Below are positions 9,680-18,796 of a stretch of 64,000 bases of DNA, piece after piece. Made by a program: the position numbers and the translations under genes. The stretch's first letter is position 1, and every line of letters starts with the position of its first letter. This DNA comes from Tenacibaculum soleae (GTDB taxonomy: Bacteria > Bacteroidota > Bacteroidia > Flavobacteriales > Flavobacteriaceae), in contig NZ_MAKX01000001.1 in NCBI RefSeq assembly GCF_001693415.1, positions 248,300-312,299 on the forward strand, in the 5' to 3' direction. The notes beneath the pieces are model-generated. The model saw only the letters and a program-made list of their open reading frames with translations, did not search any database and was not told the origin of the DNA.

Positions 9680-10936
9680 TTATTCTTCGAATTCTTCTCT
9701 TAAAACTCGTTGAACATCTAAAATTGTTTCTTCTTCTAAATCGGTTCTTTGTACTAACATAGAAACATCTTTTTCAAGTACACTTTTAGCTGTATCTAAA
9801 CCTATTTTTTTGAATTCTTCAATTACCCACGCTTCAATTTCATCAGAAAATTCTGTTAACTCAACATCTTCTTCCTCTAAACCTTCACGTTGTACATCTA
9901 TTTCGTAACCAGTTAATTCACTAGCTAAACGAATATTAACTCCTGAACGACCAATTGCTTTTGATACTTCTTCTGGCTTTAATAAAACGCTTACACGTCC
10001 TTTTTTTCCATTTTTTTCTTCTTCGTAAGGCTTAATATCAACTGAAGTTACTTTTGCAGGGCTTAATGCTCTTGCTACAAATAACGACTCATTTTTGGTA
10101 TAATTGATTACATCAATATTTTCGTTTCCTAATTCACGAACAATACCGTGAATACGAGATCCTTTTACCCCTACACAAGCTCCTACTGGGTCGATTCTAT
10201 CATCATAAGAATCAACGGCGATTTTTGCTTTATCTCCTGGTATTCTCGCAACACCTTCGATAGTAATTAATCCGTCGAAAACCTCAGGAATTTCTTGCTC
10301 AAATAACTTTACTAAAAATGCTGGTGAAGTTCTTGATAAAATAATAGCTGGTTTGTTACCTCTTAATTCTACCGATTTTATAACTCCTCTAACTGCATCT
10401 CCTTTTCTAAAAAAATCTGAACGAATTTGTTCGCTTTTTGGCAAAACAATTTCATTTCCTTCATCATCTAACAAAATTACTGCATTATGACGAATATGGT
10501 GTACTTCTGCACTATAAATTTCACCTTCTAAATCTTTAAATTGCTTAAAGATATTAGTACTATCGTGTTCATGTATTTTAGAAATTAGGTTTTGACGTAA
10601 TGCTAAAATTGCACGTCTACCTAAATCGATTAACTTTACTTCTTCTGATACATCTTCACCTATTTCAAAATCTGGCTCGATTCTTCTAGCTTCTGCAAGC
10701 TCAATCTCTTCATTATCATCTTCAGAAAAACCATCTGCTACAACAATTCGGTTTCTCCAAATTTCTAAATCTCCTTTATCAGGATTAATAATTATATCGA
10801 AGTTATCGTCAGATCCAAACCTACGCTTTAATGCTGCACGAAACACTTCTTCTAAGATAGCCATTAAGGTTACCCTATCTATACTTTTATTATCTTTAAA
10901 CTCTGAAAATGACTCAATTAACGCAATATTTTCCAT
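9680..10936 (-). CDS. nusA: Transcription termination/antitermination factor NusA
   Basis: A 418-residue RNA-polymerase-binding protein that modulates pausing, termination and antitermination. It has the N-terminal polymerase-binding domain (1-130), an S1 domain (about 135-200) and two KH domains: VGACVGVKGSRI is the first KH loop and KAIGRSGVNIRLASELTG the second. A short acidic C-terminal tail replaces the extra repeats found in gammaproteobacteria, which is usual for Bacteroidetes. It lies 12 bases after rimP and upstream of infB, the standard order, so the three are almost certainly one transcript. Confidence 0.97.
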   Translation of the reverse strand: MENIALIESFSEFKDNKSIDRVTLMAILEEVFRAALKRRFGSDDNFDIIINPDKGDLEIWRNRIVVADGFSEDDNEEIELAEARRIEPDFEIGEDVSEEVKLIDLGRRAILALRQNLISKIHEHDSTNIFKQFKDLEGEIYSAEVHHIRHNAVILLDDEGNEIVLPKSEQIRSDFFRKGDAVRGVIKSVELRGNKPAIILSRTSPAFLVKLFEQEIPEVFDGLITIEGVARIPGDKAKIAVDSYDDRIDPVGACVGVKGSRIHGIVRELGNENIDVINYTKNESLFVARALSPAKVTSVDIKPYEEEKNGKKGRVSVLLKPEEVSKAIGRSGVNIRLASELTGYEIDVQREGLEEEDVELTEFSDEIEAWVIEEFKKIGLDTAKSVLEKDVSMLVQRTDLEEETILDVQRVLREEFEE

Positions 10937-10948
10937 TTCATTCTCTTA

Positions 10949-11410
10949 TTAAAATATGATCTTCACTTTTGCTTCTTTAATATCTTCATACGTTAAAATC
11001 ATTGTTTTTTCTACCGTATGTTTTCCTTTACCTATCGGTTTAGGTTCTCGTGCTTTCCAATACAACGTAATATTCTCTTCTGTTGCTTCGGTTAACGTCC
11101 CTTCGAATTCTTCAGTTGCTGTTTTAACTTTTAAAATTCTATTTATATTTTTTTTATACTGACGTTTAACAGTAAGTGGATGAGCAATATCTGGAGTAGT
11201 AACTTCTAAAGAGAAATCTTCTTCCTCTCTATCTAAATTGTTTTCTATTTTTCTACTAATACGAATACATTCATTTAAGGGCACTCCTGAATCTCCGTCT
11301 ACAATCACTTTTATTTTACTGTTTGCTAAAAATTGCAAATCAATTAAATATAATGATTCGTTTTCTTGCAAAGCTTCGTCTAATAATTCTTTTACTATCT
11401 CTTGATTCAT
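10949..11410 (-). CDS. rimP: Ribosome maturation factor RimP
   Basis: A 153-residue 30S assembly factor. The N-terminal alpha/beta domain has KVIVDGDSGVPLNECIRISR, and the C-terminal SH3-like domain has RQYKKNINRILKVKT and IKEAKVKIIF. I chose the ATG at 11410 (MNQEIVKELLDEAL), which is where family members begin. An upstream in-frame start at 11449 would add 13 residues encoded by the leader hairpin itself, and that extension has no family counterpart. It heads the rimP-nusA-infB operon. Confidence 0.93.
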   Translation of the reverse strand: MNQEIVKELLDEALQENESLYLIDLQFLANSKIKVIVDGDSGVPLNECIRISRKIENNLDREEEDFSLEVTTPDIAHPLTVKRQYKKNINRILKVKTATEEFEGTLTEATEENITLYWKAREPKPIGKGKHTVEKTMILTYEDIKEAKVKIIF

Positions 11411-11420
11411 CCTAAGGTAT

Positions 11421-11444
11421 AAAAAGAGGGGACTATCGTCCCCT
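11421..11444 (-). promoter_or_regulatory. Terminator-like hairpin in the rimP leader (possible attenuator)
   Basis: On the reverse strand AGGGGAC-GATA-GTCCCCT forms a 7-bp GC-rich stem with a 4-base loop (11427-11444), followed at once by TCTTTTTAT. This is the layout of an intrinsic terminator, yet it lies only about 17 bases before the rimP ATG and within some 50 bases of the predicted transcription start. It could attenuate the operon or act on rimP translation. NusA, encoded in the operon, is itself a termination factor, so feedback is plausible but inferred. Confidence 0.6.
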
Positions 11445-11472
11445 TCCATCCATCTAATTAATAAATTTGCTG

Positions 11473-11504
11473 CAAAGATAGTAAGTTATTACTTAATACA
11501 CAAA
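11473..11504 (-). promoter_or_regulatory. Promoter of rimP-nusA-infB
   Basis: On the reverse strand TTTG (11504-11501), a 20-base spacer and TATCTTTG (11480-11473) match the Bacteroidetes consensus TTTG-N19/20-TAnnTTTG without a mismatch. The transcript would start near 11467 and include the whole leader hairpin. Confidence 0.75.
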
Positions 11505-11576
11505 CTCCGTTACGCTTTCTACTTTGATTATTTTTTTGTAAATTGAAAGAGCTATCTATCTTTAAACCTTTTTATT

Positions 11577-12404
11577 ATGAAAAAAATTTTACTTCCAATC
11601 GATTTTTCAAAACATTCTGAATACGCATCAAAACTCGCTTCTAAAATAGCTTTAAAAACTGATGGCGAAATTCATTTAATTCATATGATAGAACTACCTA
11701 GTGGTTTTAATGATGTCGCTTCAGGAACAAACATAAGTATACCTGAAAGCATGTTATACATTAAAAAAATTAAAGAGAAGCTTATTGATTTTAAAACTAA
11801 ATTTTTTCCAAAAGTTGAAAAAGTATACCATGCTATACGTTTTCAAAATCCCTATGAAGGAATTAGAGATTATTCTAAAAAAATCAATGCTGACTTAATT
11901 ATCATGGGATCTAAAGGGCAAACAGCTTTAGAAGAAATATTAATTGGATCTAACACCGAAAAAACAGTTAGAAACTCAGACATACCTGTAATAATCACTA
12001 AAAAAGATAACGATAATTTTAAATTAAAAAAACTTGTTTTTGCTTCTACTTTTGAAAATGACGAAGCAAAGGCGCTTGAAGGTTTTTTAGATTTCGCTTC
12101 AAAGTTTAAAAGTAAAATACATTTTTTAACAGTTAATACTCCTAATAATTTTGAAAACACAACAGAGTCTAAGAACAAAATAGAAGCTTTTATTAAAAAA
12201 TATAATGTGAAAGATTATTCTATAAAAGTTTATAATGACAAGACTGTACAGGATGGAATTTTAAATTATTCAAACGAAAATAACATTGATATGGTTTCAC
12301 TTGCAACACACGGAAGAAGTGGTTTGTCTCGTTTTTTTAACGGAAGTGTATCGATAGATTTATCAAAAAACATTTTAAAACCCGTACTTACTTTTAAAGT
12401 ATAG
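11577..12404 (+). CDS. Universal stress protein, two UspA domains
   Basis: A 275-residue cytoplasmic protein with two tandem UspA folds. The first (residues 1-140) opens KKILLPIDFSKHSEYA and ends with the nucleotide-loop pattern GSKGQTALEEILIGSNTEK, fitting the G-x2-G-x9-G-S/T ATP-binding signature. The second (about 150-275) ends ATHGRSGLSRFFNGSVS, also close to the signature. Tandem UspA proteins of this size are common in Flavobacteriaceae and are linked to stress survival. Its stop is one base from the stop of the convergent gene at 12406, with no terminator visible. Confidence 0.9.
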   Translation: MKKILLPIDFSKHSEYASKLASKIALKTDGEIHLIHMIELPSGFNDVASGTNISIPESMLYIKKIKEKLIDFKTKFFPKVEKVYHAIRFQNPYEGIRDYSKKINADLIIMGSKGQTALEEILIGSNTEKTVRNSDIPVIITKKDNDNFKLKKLVFASTFENDEAKALEGFLDFASKFKSKIHFLTVNTPNNFENTTESKNKIEAFIKKYNVKDYSIKVYNDKTVQDGILNYSNENNIDMVSLATHGRSGLSRFFNGSVSIDLSKNILKPVLTFKV

Positions 12405-12405
12405 T

Positions 12406-13446
12406 TTACTTAGGGTTAAAAACTTGCTTTCTTTTCCAACTTTTAACTCTTAGTAAACTATTTTCTCGTATATCTTGCCAAAATAAATTGATGTCACCTA
12501 CATGATAATTTTTAAGAAAAGACATAAAAAAACGTAACGGAAATTTAGGGTTTGTTGCCCAAACTAAACCATCGGTAATTTGAATTGCTAATGCTTTTTT
12601 ATACATTTTACCATTACCATACAAAAATCCTTTGTGTTGATTTAGAATTGTTTTTTTCTCATTATTCCAAGTTATGGGATTACTTGTTACAGCGCCTTTA
12701 TACCATTTTTTGTTTTTCGGAAAATGCCCTTTTTTAAAGGTGTTCCATGAAACAAAACCTCCATTTTCATCGGGAGTTATCATTGGTTTTATTGATATAA
12801 ATTCATCTTTTTCAACTCTCATTCCAGGAATATAAGCTGCAATTAATCTTTTCTGCAAAGGCTTTTCATCAAAAAAATCCTTTAATAATTGAATTGCATG
12901 TAAAGCCCCCTGACTATGCCCTGCTATAATTATCGGTCGGTTTTTATTGTATTTTTTTAAATAAACTTCAAAAGCATTTTTTACGTCTTGGTAAGCTAAA
13001 TTTAATGCCTTATCTCCTCCTATTTTATATTTATTATCAAAAGATCGATAATGTGCTTGCCTATAAAAAGGTACATATACTCTACCTGAAGTTGCAAAGG
13101 CAGAGGCTTGATATAATACTGACGAATTGAGTACTTTATCATTTTGAACCTCATCATTTAAAGGAACATTCCAACGATTATCTTTTTTACTTGTATTTAA
13201 AGTAGGATAAATAAAAAAAACATCCGCCTGTAAAGTATCTATTTGTTTAGACGCGTATTCTTGAAAATTTTTAGGATATTTAGAAGGTAATACCGCCCAT
13301 GAACGCTCCAATTGATAGTCTGGTTTTAACGGCGTGTTTTTAACGTTAAATACTTGTGTATCGTACGTAGATTTACAGCTAACTAAAGCAAGCATTAAAA
13401 CGATAGCAACATTAACTTTAAACACTCTAACCCTATAACTTTTCAT
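12406..13446 (-). CDS. DUF3089 family lipoprotein (alpha/beta-hydrolase-like)
   Basis: A 346-residue protein with a lipobox LVSC (Cys24), so it is probably anchored to a membrane. It has the nucleophile elbow AGHSQGALHA with Ser178 as the likely nucleophile, and ADVFFIYPTL upstream, both typical of DUF3089, a family with an alpha/beta-hydrolase fold related to lipases. The substrate is unknown. It is last in a three-gene operon with a GT4 glycosyltransferase (14-base overlap) and an acidic hypothetical protein, which hints at work on a surface glycolipid or polysaccharide. That link is an inference from position only. Confidence 0.85.
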   Translation of the reverse strand: MKSYRVRVFKVNVAIVLMLALVSCKSTYDTQVFNVKNTPLKPDYQLERSWAVLPSKYPKNFQEYASKQIDTLQADVFFIYPTLNTSKKDNRWNVPLNDEVQNDKVLNSSVLYQASAFATSGRVYVPFYRQAHYRSFDNKYKIGGDKALNLAYQDVKNAFEVYLKKYNKNRPIIIAGHSQGALHAIQLLKDFFDEKPLQKRLIAAYIPGMRVEKDEFISIKPMITPDENGGFVSWNTFKKGHFPKNKKWYKGAVTSNPITWNNEKKTILNQHKGFLYGNGKMYKKALAIQITDGLVWATNPKFPLRFFMSFLKNYHVGDINLFWQDIRENSLLRVKSWKRKQVFNPK

Positions 13447-14425
13447 ACAGTTCCACCAATTCTTGAGCTTCTTTTTTTGCGCTCCAATTTTTTAAAATCT
13501 CAGTTCTTGCAACCAATCCTAACTCAGGTAATTCATTTTTAATCACTTTAACAAGTATAGCTTTTAGTTCTTCTTTATTTCCTGCTTCAAACAAATACCC
13601 CGATTGATTTTCTGTAATTAATTCAGAGTGTACTCCCACATTTTTTGTTGCTATTGTTGTATTTTCACATGACATTGCTTCAGCACAAACTAAAGAAAAA
13701 CCTTCTGTATATGATGGAATTACTGCTATTTTAGCTGCCTGATAATACGATACAATATCTGTAGTCTCATCAATAAAATAAACTTGTTTTTCAATGTTAT
13801 TATCTGCCACAACTTGTTTTAACTCTTCTAAAAACTCAGGTTTATCAACCTTACCCACAATTACTATTGCCCAATCTGTAAAGTTTTTTATTTGAGTAGC
13901 CAATGCTGCTACCAAATCTTTTTGTCCTTTTGCTTTTCGAACTCTACCAGCACAAAGAATAATGTTTTTTTGAGATATGTTTTTTAACTGAACTCCTTTT
14001 TTAGGCGCAAACAGCGAAGTATTTACTCCATGGGATACTTTTGTATTCTTTATCCCTAAATTTTTATGCATTGATTTTGTTAAAGTAACAACCGCATCTG
14101 ATTTTTTTAATAAAAACCTTGTAAAGCCCGAGGGGCTTGTTTCGGCATGTCTTGTTGCTACAATTTTAAATTTAGCTCCTAAAAAACGATACCATAAAAT
14201 TTTAAGAATTTCGTTATTTCTATGGCAATGAACAATGACCTTTTTATTTGAAAATAATAACTTTTTTAATACTGAAGTTGGTATTTTTTCACCTTCAATA
14301 CCATAACCGTAAAGATAGGTTTCGCATATATTTTTTAAGTCTGGAAGCGTATTTTCAATACTACGCGTAACTCCCGTTCTTCTTTTATGAAAATGTGTAT
14401 GTATAACTATTAAATCTGATTTCAT
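13433..14425 (-). CDS. Glycosyltransferase, GT4 family
   Basis: A 330-residue GT-B enzyme that would transfer a sugar from a nucleotide donor. The C-terminal half has ILCAGRVRKAKGQKDLVAAL, the start of the donor-binding domain, and IPSYTEGFSLVCAEAMSCE, the E-x7-E region of GT4 enzymes. The N-terminal acceptor domain contains HTHFHKRRTGVTRSIE. The protein lacks signal or membrane segments, so it acts at the cytoplasmic face. Its start codon follows directly on the stop of the upstream gene and its end overlaps the DUF3089 gene, so all three are tightly coupled. Donor and acceptor cannot be told from sequence. Confidence 0.88.
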   Translation of the reverse strand: MKSDLIVIHTHFHKRRTGVTRSIENTLPDLKNICETYLYGYGIEGEKIPTSVLKKLLFSNKKVIVHCHRNNEILKILWYRFLGAKFKIVATRHAETSPSGFTRFLLKKSDAVVTLTKSMHKNLGIKNTKVSHGVNTSLFAPKKGVQLKNISQKNIILCAGRVRKAKGQKDLVAALATQIKNFTDWAIVIVGKVDKPEFLEELKQVVADNNIEKQVYFIDETTDIVSYYQAAKIAVIPSYTEGFSLVCAEAMSCENTTIATKNVGVHSELITENQSGYLFEAGNKEELKAILVKVIKNELPELGLVARTEILKNWSAKKEAQELVELYEKL

Positions 14426-15235
14426 CTACGAAAACCTTCTTTCAATTATTTCAAATAGTCGTGCTTCATGTACTTCTTTTTCAGACCAATCATAATCTGG
14501 CTTTATCATTTTACTGATAAACTTCTTCGCTTCTTTTTCTGTTTTAAATGTATTTAATTGAGACACTACTCTATTAAAATCACTTTGACTACCGTCAAAC
14601 AAATGCTTTACAAAAACAATCCTATCATTTAAATCTATTTGAATTGTGCTTTGTAAATGATCATTTAATGATTTTTTAGCATCTACTTTTTCAAATAAAT
14701 CTGCCATCACATCAACCGAAATAGTTCCTTCTAATTCATCTTCAAGAGTTGCTGTTTTTATTTCTCCAACATCTTTTAAATCATCCTTAACAGTATCATC
14801 CTCTTTAAATAATAAACTTTCTATCTCATCAAAAGGTTGCTCTATAATTTCCTTTACTTCTACCTCTGCAACTACTTCTTCTTTAACTTTCGTTTCTATA
14901 ACATCAACTGTTACATCATCTTTTTCATCTTTTATAAAAACTGTCGTATCTTCTTTATTAGGTTCAAAAACCTCTTCTACCTTTTCAATAACAGCTTTAA
15001 CTTTATTTTCTTTAAGCTTATTTTCTTCAGCCAACAAAACACTTTGCAATAGTTCTTCTTTTGTTTTTAAAGAATTAGGCGTATTATTAATATACTCTTC
15101 TACGTATGCTAAAACCGAAAGTTTTTCATAAACTTCGTGTGCTTTCTGCTTCAACACAAACACATCTTCTTTATTTTTCATCTGTAAAATACTGTGTGCT
15201 ATACTGGTTAAATCGGATGCTAGTTTTTTGTGCAT
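14426..15235 (-). CDS. Acidic hypothetical protein
   Basis: A 269-residue soluble protein without a signal peptide. Residues 1-75 are helical (MHKKLASDLTSIAHSI...). A long Glu/Asp/Val/Lys-rich segment (about 80-180) looks disordered or weakly coiled. A structured C-terminal part (about 185-269) has RIVFVKHLFDGSQSDFNRVVSQL and PDYDWSEKEVHEARLFEI, which recurs in Bacteroidetes proteins of unknown function. It is first in the operon with a GT4 glycosyltransferase and a DUF3089 lipoprotein. A regulatory or scaffold role is possible, but nothing in the sequence proves it. Confidence 0.75.
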   Translation of the reverse strand: MHKKLASDLTSIAHSILQMKNKEDVFVLKQKAHEVYEKLSVLAYVEEYINNTPNSLKTKEELLQSVLLAEENKLKENKVKAVIEKVEEVFEPNKEDTTVFIKDEKDDVTVDVIETKVKEEVVAEVEVKEIIEQPFDEIESLLFKEDDTVKDDLKDVGEIKTATLEDELEGTISVDVMADLFEKVDAKKSLNDHLQSTIQIDLNDRIVFVKHLFDGSQSDFNRVVSQLNTFKTEKEAKKFISKMIKPDYDWSEKEVHEARLFEIIERRFS

Positions 15236-15336
15236 AAGTTGTTGTTTGAATTTAAAATTTGCTATTAAATTTTAATAAATTTGTTGCTTACTCGAAAGTA
15301 AGACAAAAATCAATAATTAGCGGTTAAAATTACAAA

Positions 15337-15942
15337 ATGTTTCTTGAAAATACAGTAAATCATACAGAACAATTTGGTTGGATTGAGGTAATTTGTGGCT
15401 CAATGTTTTCGGGTAAAACCGAAGAGTTAATTCGTAGACTAAAACGTGCGCAGTTTGCAAAACAGCGTGTAGAAATATTTAAACCTTCGATAGATACTCG
15501 TTATGATGATGAAGAGGTCGTATCACATAATGCAACCCGAATTAGATCGACTCCGGTACCAGCATCTTCAAATATTCGTTTACTAGCTAACAATGTAGAT
15601 GTTGTTGGCATTGACGAAGCACAATTTTTTGACAATGAAATTGTGGCTGTTTGTAACGATTTAGCAAACAGAGGTATCCGTGTTATTGTGGCTGGTTTAG
15701 ATATGGATTTTAAAGGAAATCCTTTTGGCCCTATGCCAGCATTAATGGCCACAGCCGAATATGTTACAAAAGTACATGCCGTTTGTACCCATACAGGAAA
15801 CTTAGCACATTATAGTCATAGAAAAGCTTTAAATGACGACTTGGTTTTATTGGGCGAAACCCAAGAGTACGAACCCTTAAGTAGAGCTGCTTACTATAAA
15901 GCAATGCAAAAACAACATAAAGAAAAATTATCTGATGAATAA
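15337..15942 (+). CDS. tdk: Thymidine kinase
   Basis: A 201-residue type II thymidine kinase that phosphorylates thymidine to dTMP in the salvage pathway. The P-loop is GSMFSGKT (21-28), and GIDEAQFFD (91-99) holds the catalytic Glu. The lasso region reads [15 protein letters not shown] and the C-terminus SRAAYYK: three of the four zinc-binding Cys of the human and Gram-positive enzymes appear to be missing. The gene overlaps alr by 8 bases, so the two are translationally coupled. Confidence 0.95.
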   Translation: MFLENTVNHTEQFGWIEVICGSMFSGKTEELIRRLKRAQFAKQRVEIFKPSIDTRYDDEEVVSHNATRIRSTPVPASSNIRLLANNVDVVGIDEAQFFDNEIVAVCNDLANRGIRVIVAGLDMDFKGNPFGPMPALMATAEYVTKVHAVCTHTGNLAHYSHRKALNDDLVLLGETQEYEPLSRAAYYKAMQKQHKEKLSDE

Positions 15943-17035
15943 TCACGTTACTGTTTTAGAAATTGATGCGAAATCTGTAGCACATAATCTTGCTTATTTT
16001 AAACAAAAATTAAACCCTTCAACTAAAATATTAGCTGTTGTAAAAGCTTTTGGCTATGGTAGTGAAGCTGTAGAAATTGCTAAATTACTTCAAGACAAAG
16101 TTAATTATTTTGCAGTGGCTTACTCAAATGAAGGTATTATTTTACGTGAAGCTGGTATTAAAACTCCTATTTTAGTTTTACATCCGCAAATACAGAATTT
16201 AGCAGAAATTATAAAGCATCGATTAGAGCCTAATTTATACAATTTTAAAATATTTGATGCTTTTTTACAGCTAGCAGATGAAAAAACCTTAATGAATTAC
16301 CCAGTTCACATCAAATTTAATACTGGTTTAAATAGGTTAGGTTTTTGGCATACTGATACACCTGCTCTTATTGCTCAATTAAAAGAATCAAACAACATAA
16401 AAGTTGCTTCTATCTTTTCGCACTTAGCTGCCAGTGAAGACCCCAACGAACAAGAGTTTACCATCGGTCAAATAAATAATTTTGCTTATATCATAAAACA
16501 AATTTATGAGCATTTAGGTTACAAGCCTATGATTCATATTCTAAATACTTCTGGCGTTATAAATTATCCACAAGCTCAGTTTGACATGGTGCGTATTGGA
16601 ATTGGTTTATACGGTTTTGGAAACAACGAACAAGAAACAGCTCAGTTAAAAAACACCCACAGTTTAAAATCAATCATTTCACAAATACACCTAATTCAAC
16701 CTGGTGAAACTGTCGGATACAATAGAGCATTTGTTGCTAGTAAACCAACACGTAGTGCTACAATTCCTATTGGGCATGCCGATGGTATTTCACGTAAACT
16801 AGGAAACAAAGAAGGTTTTGTGTTTATCAACAATCAACCTGCTCCTATTATAGGAAATGTTTGCATGGATATGATCATGGTAGATGTTACAAAAATTGAT
16901 TGTAAAGAAGGTGATGAAGTTATTATATTTAACCACCAACAACACATACAATACATGGCTCATAAATGCGAAACCATTCCTTATGAAACACTTACAGCCA
17001 TATCACAACGCGTAAAAAGATTGGTGAAACGCTAA
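15935..17035 (+). CDS. alr: Alanine racemase
   Basis: A 366-residue PLP enzyme making D-alanine for peptidoglycan. The PLP lysine is K37 in [11 protein letters not shown], and the second catalytic residue is the Tyr in [22 protein letters not shown] carries the conserved Met-Asp of the substrate entryway. The usual GYADG motif reads GHADG here, so the gate Tyr known from the Geobacillus enzyme is His; I believe this is common in Bacteroidetes. It overlaps tdk by 8 bases and lies 45 bases before mscL. Confidence 0.95.
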   Translation: MNNHVTVLEIDAKSVAHNLAYFKQKLNPSTKILAVVKAFGYGSEAVEIAKLLQDKVNYFAVAYSNEGIILREAGIKTPILVLHPQIQNLAEIIKHRLEPNLYNFKIFDAFLQLADEKTLMNYPVHIKFNTGLNRLGFWHTDTPALIAQLKESNNIKVASIFSHLAASEDPNEQEFTIGQINNFAYIIKQIYEHLGYKPMIHILNTSGVINYPQAQFDMVRIGIGLYGFGNNEQETAQLKNTHSLKSIISQIHLIQPGETVGYNRAFVASKPTRSATIPIGHADGISRKLGNKEGFVFINNQPAPIIGNVCMDMIMVDVTKIDCKEGDEVIIFNHQQHIQYMAHKCETIPYETLTAISQRVKRLVKR

Positions 17036-17080
17036 TTTTTTTATATTTTTCAACGCTATTAACTATTAAAAACAAAAATA

Positions 17081-17491
17081 ATGGGAATGCTTAAAGAATT
17101 TAAAGAGTTTGCAATGAAAGGTAACTTAGTCGACATAGCTGTTGGTTTTGTTATGGGTGCTGCTTTTAAACAAGTAGTAACCTCTTTTACTGGCGGAATC
17201 GTTTCACCTTTAATTGGTTTATTATTTAATGCTGATTTTAAAGACCTAAAATACATCGCAAAACAAGGAGTAGCCGATGAAACTGGTAAAATCACAGGAG
17301 AAGTCGCAATTCTTTACGGTGAGTTTTTAACTAATATTATCGATTTTATTATCGTTGCATTTGTAATGTTTATGGTTGTAAAAGGTGTTAACGCTTTAAA
17401 GAAAAAAGAAGAACCAGCTCCTGAAGCCCCAAAAGGACCTAGCCAGGAAGACTTATTAGGAGAGATTAGAGATTTACTTAAAAATAAATAA
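17081..17491 (+). CDS. mscL: Large-conductance mechanosensitive channel
   Basis: A 136-residue inner-membrane protein that opens under membrane tension to release solutes after osmotic downshock. The N-terminal MGMLKEFKEFAMKGNLVDIA is the signature amphipathic helix and start of TM1 (about 15-45), and TM2 lies near 75-100 (FLTNIIDFIIVAFVMFMVV). The C-terminal helix ends DLLGEIRDLLKNK, matching the family's cytoplasmic bundle. Length is typical. It follows alr on the same strand and ends in a strong bidirectional terminator. Confidence 0.96.
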   Translation: MGMLKEFKEFAMKGNLVDIAVGFVMGAAFKQVVTSFTGGIVSPLIGLLFNADFKDLKYIAKQGVADETGKITGEVAILYGEFLTNIIDFIIVAFVMFMVVKGVNALKKKEEPAPEAPKGPSQEDLLGEIRDLLKNK

Positions 17492-17499
17492 TATCTGTT

Positions 17500-17550
17500 A
17501 CCAATAAAAAAAGCCGGTAAAATTAAATTTTACCGGCTTTTTTTATTGGT
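17500..17550. terminator. Bidirectional terminator, perfect 25-bp inverted repeat
   Basis: Bases 17500-17524 are the exact reverse complement of 17526-17550, leaving a single central base. The GC core GCCGG/CCGGC is flanked by seven A and seven T. It separates convergent mscL and the AhpD-like gene and can stop transcription from both sides. Confidence 0.9.
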
Positions 17551-17558
17551 TTATATTT

Positions 17559-18149
17559 TTAAACATGCTTTCCTTTTTCCCAGCCATGTTTCCCTAAATA
17601 TTGATTTCCACTTTCTACTGCTCCATCTTCAATTGATGTCCCCATAGAATCATTCCATCTATTTAAATATCCGAAGAGAGAAATCACTCCTAACATCTCT
17701 ACAATTTCACCTTCATCCCAATATTTATACAATTCTGTTTTTATCTTATCATCCACCATATTTGGCACCATCGATGCCGCTAATGAAAAATCTAACGCAG
17801 CACGCTCTGCATCCGAAAAAGCAGGGTGTGTTTTATATTCCCAAATATTATCTAACTGCTCCTGTTCTGCTCCATAGCGCTCTGCAGCTCTAATAGCATG
17901 CGCTTGACAATACCTACAACCTGTAGCATTACTTGACACCCAAGCAATCATTCTTTTTAAGGCTGATGTTACTTTTCCCTCATTCGCCATTACTGCTTTA
18001 TTTAAATTGATAAAAGCTTTTGAAATGGCAGGACGACGCTGCATTGTTAAAACCGAATTCGGGCAAAACCCAAGGGTTTCGTTAAAAAATTCAGCTAATT
18101 CTTTTGTTTCTTTATCATGCTCTGCTGATAATGGTGTTACTAATGGCAT
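17559..18149 (-). CDS. AhpD-like / carboxymuconolactone decarboxylase family protein
   Basis: A 196-residue protein with the redox motif CRYCQAHAIRAAERYG (C78, C81, H84), the CxxCxxH centre of AhpD-like peroxidase-related proteins. The all-helical pattern and SAALKRMIAWV fit the CMD fold. Such proteins usually act in thiol-based peroxide defence, though the partner is unknown. A divergent OsmC-family gene, another peroxide-linked type, starts 113 bases away, suggesting a shared theme. Start at MPLVTPLSAEHD; length is typical of the 190-residue branch. Confidence 0.85.
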   Translation of the reverse strand: MPLVTPLSAEHDKETKELAEFFNETLGFCPNSVLTMQRRPAISKAFINLNKAVMANEGKVTSALKRMIAWVSSNATGCRYCQAHAIRAAERYGAEQEQLDNIWEYKTHPAFSDAERAALDFSLAASMVPNMVDDKIKTELYKYWDEGEIVEMLGVISLFGYLNRWNDSMGTSIEDGAVESGNQYLGKHGWEKGKHV

Positions 18150-18261
18150 ATATTCTATTTTATTAATACTATTTTTACTGTAAGTTTGTCTTTAAGTTCA
18201 ATAAATTTTATCGACACTATATTAAATTCGCTTACGCAAGAAACAAAAAAAAAATTAGATT

Positions 18262-18687
18262 ATGGCATCACACACAGTTACAACAGTTTGGAAAGAAAAC
18301 ATGCAATTTGAAACCGACAATCCTAGTGGACATAAAACCTTTATAGATGTAGGCGAGGAAAATGGAGGAAAAGGAGATGGATTAAGACCAAAAGCCATGA
18401 TGTTATCTGCCTTAGCAGGATGCTCGGGTGTAGATGTAATTCCGTTATTAGAAAAAATGCGTATCTCTGTTGATGATTTTAAAATTGAAATTACAGGAGA
18501 GTTAACAGAAGAGCATCCAAAATACTATCATAAAGTTTTTGTTGATTATCATTTTTACGGAACCAATTTAAACGAAGATAAAATTAACAAAGCGGTACAA
18601 TTATCGGTTGATAAATATTGTGGCGTAATGGAAATGTTTAGACGATTTGCTGAAATAAAAATCAATAATCATTTTCATAATCAATAA
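18262..18687 (+). CDS. OsmC family protein
   Basis: A 141-residue cytoplasmic protein of the OsmC/Ohr superfamily, thiol peroxidases that reduce organic hydroperoxides. The two reactive Cys are C54 (ALAGCSGVDV) and C120 (DKYCGVMEMF), at the expected spacing. It is the short OsmC-like (YhfA-type) branch rather than Ohr proper, so the substrate is uncertain. It is divergent from an AhpD-like gene; both are probably part of oxidative-stress defence. Confidence 0.9.
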   Translation: MASHTVTTVWKENMQFETDNPSGHKTFIDVGEENGGKGDGLRPKAMMLSALAGCSGVDVIPLLEKMRISVDDFKIEITGELTEEHPKYYHKVFVDYHFYGTNLNEDKINKAVQLSVDKYCGVMEMFRRFAEIKINNHFHNQ

Positions 18688-18796
18688 ACATTCGTATTAA
18701 TTGATAACTTTTACGTCATTCTAAATTTATTTCAGAATCACACATAATAAACAACTGAAGGTTAACTTACTAATCCTTTCGTTTTAAATTAAAAAT

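Noticed and set aside
11411..11449. N-terminal 13-residue extension of RimP
   Set aside because: It translates the leader hairpin and has no family counterpart; the ATG at 11410 matches where RimP proteins start.
15280..15310. Short inverted repeat CTTACT/AGTAAG before tdk as an operator
   Set aside because: Only 6-7 bp in AT-rich DNA, no second copy and no promoter match around it.
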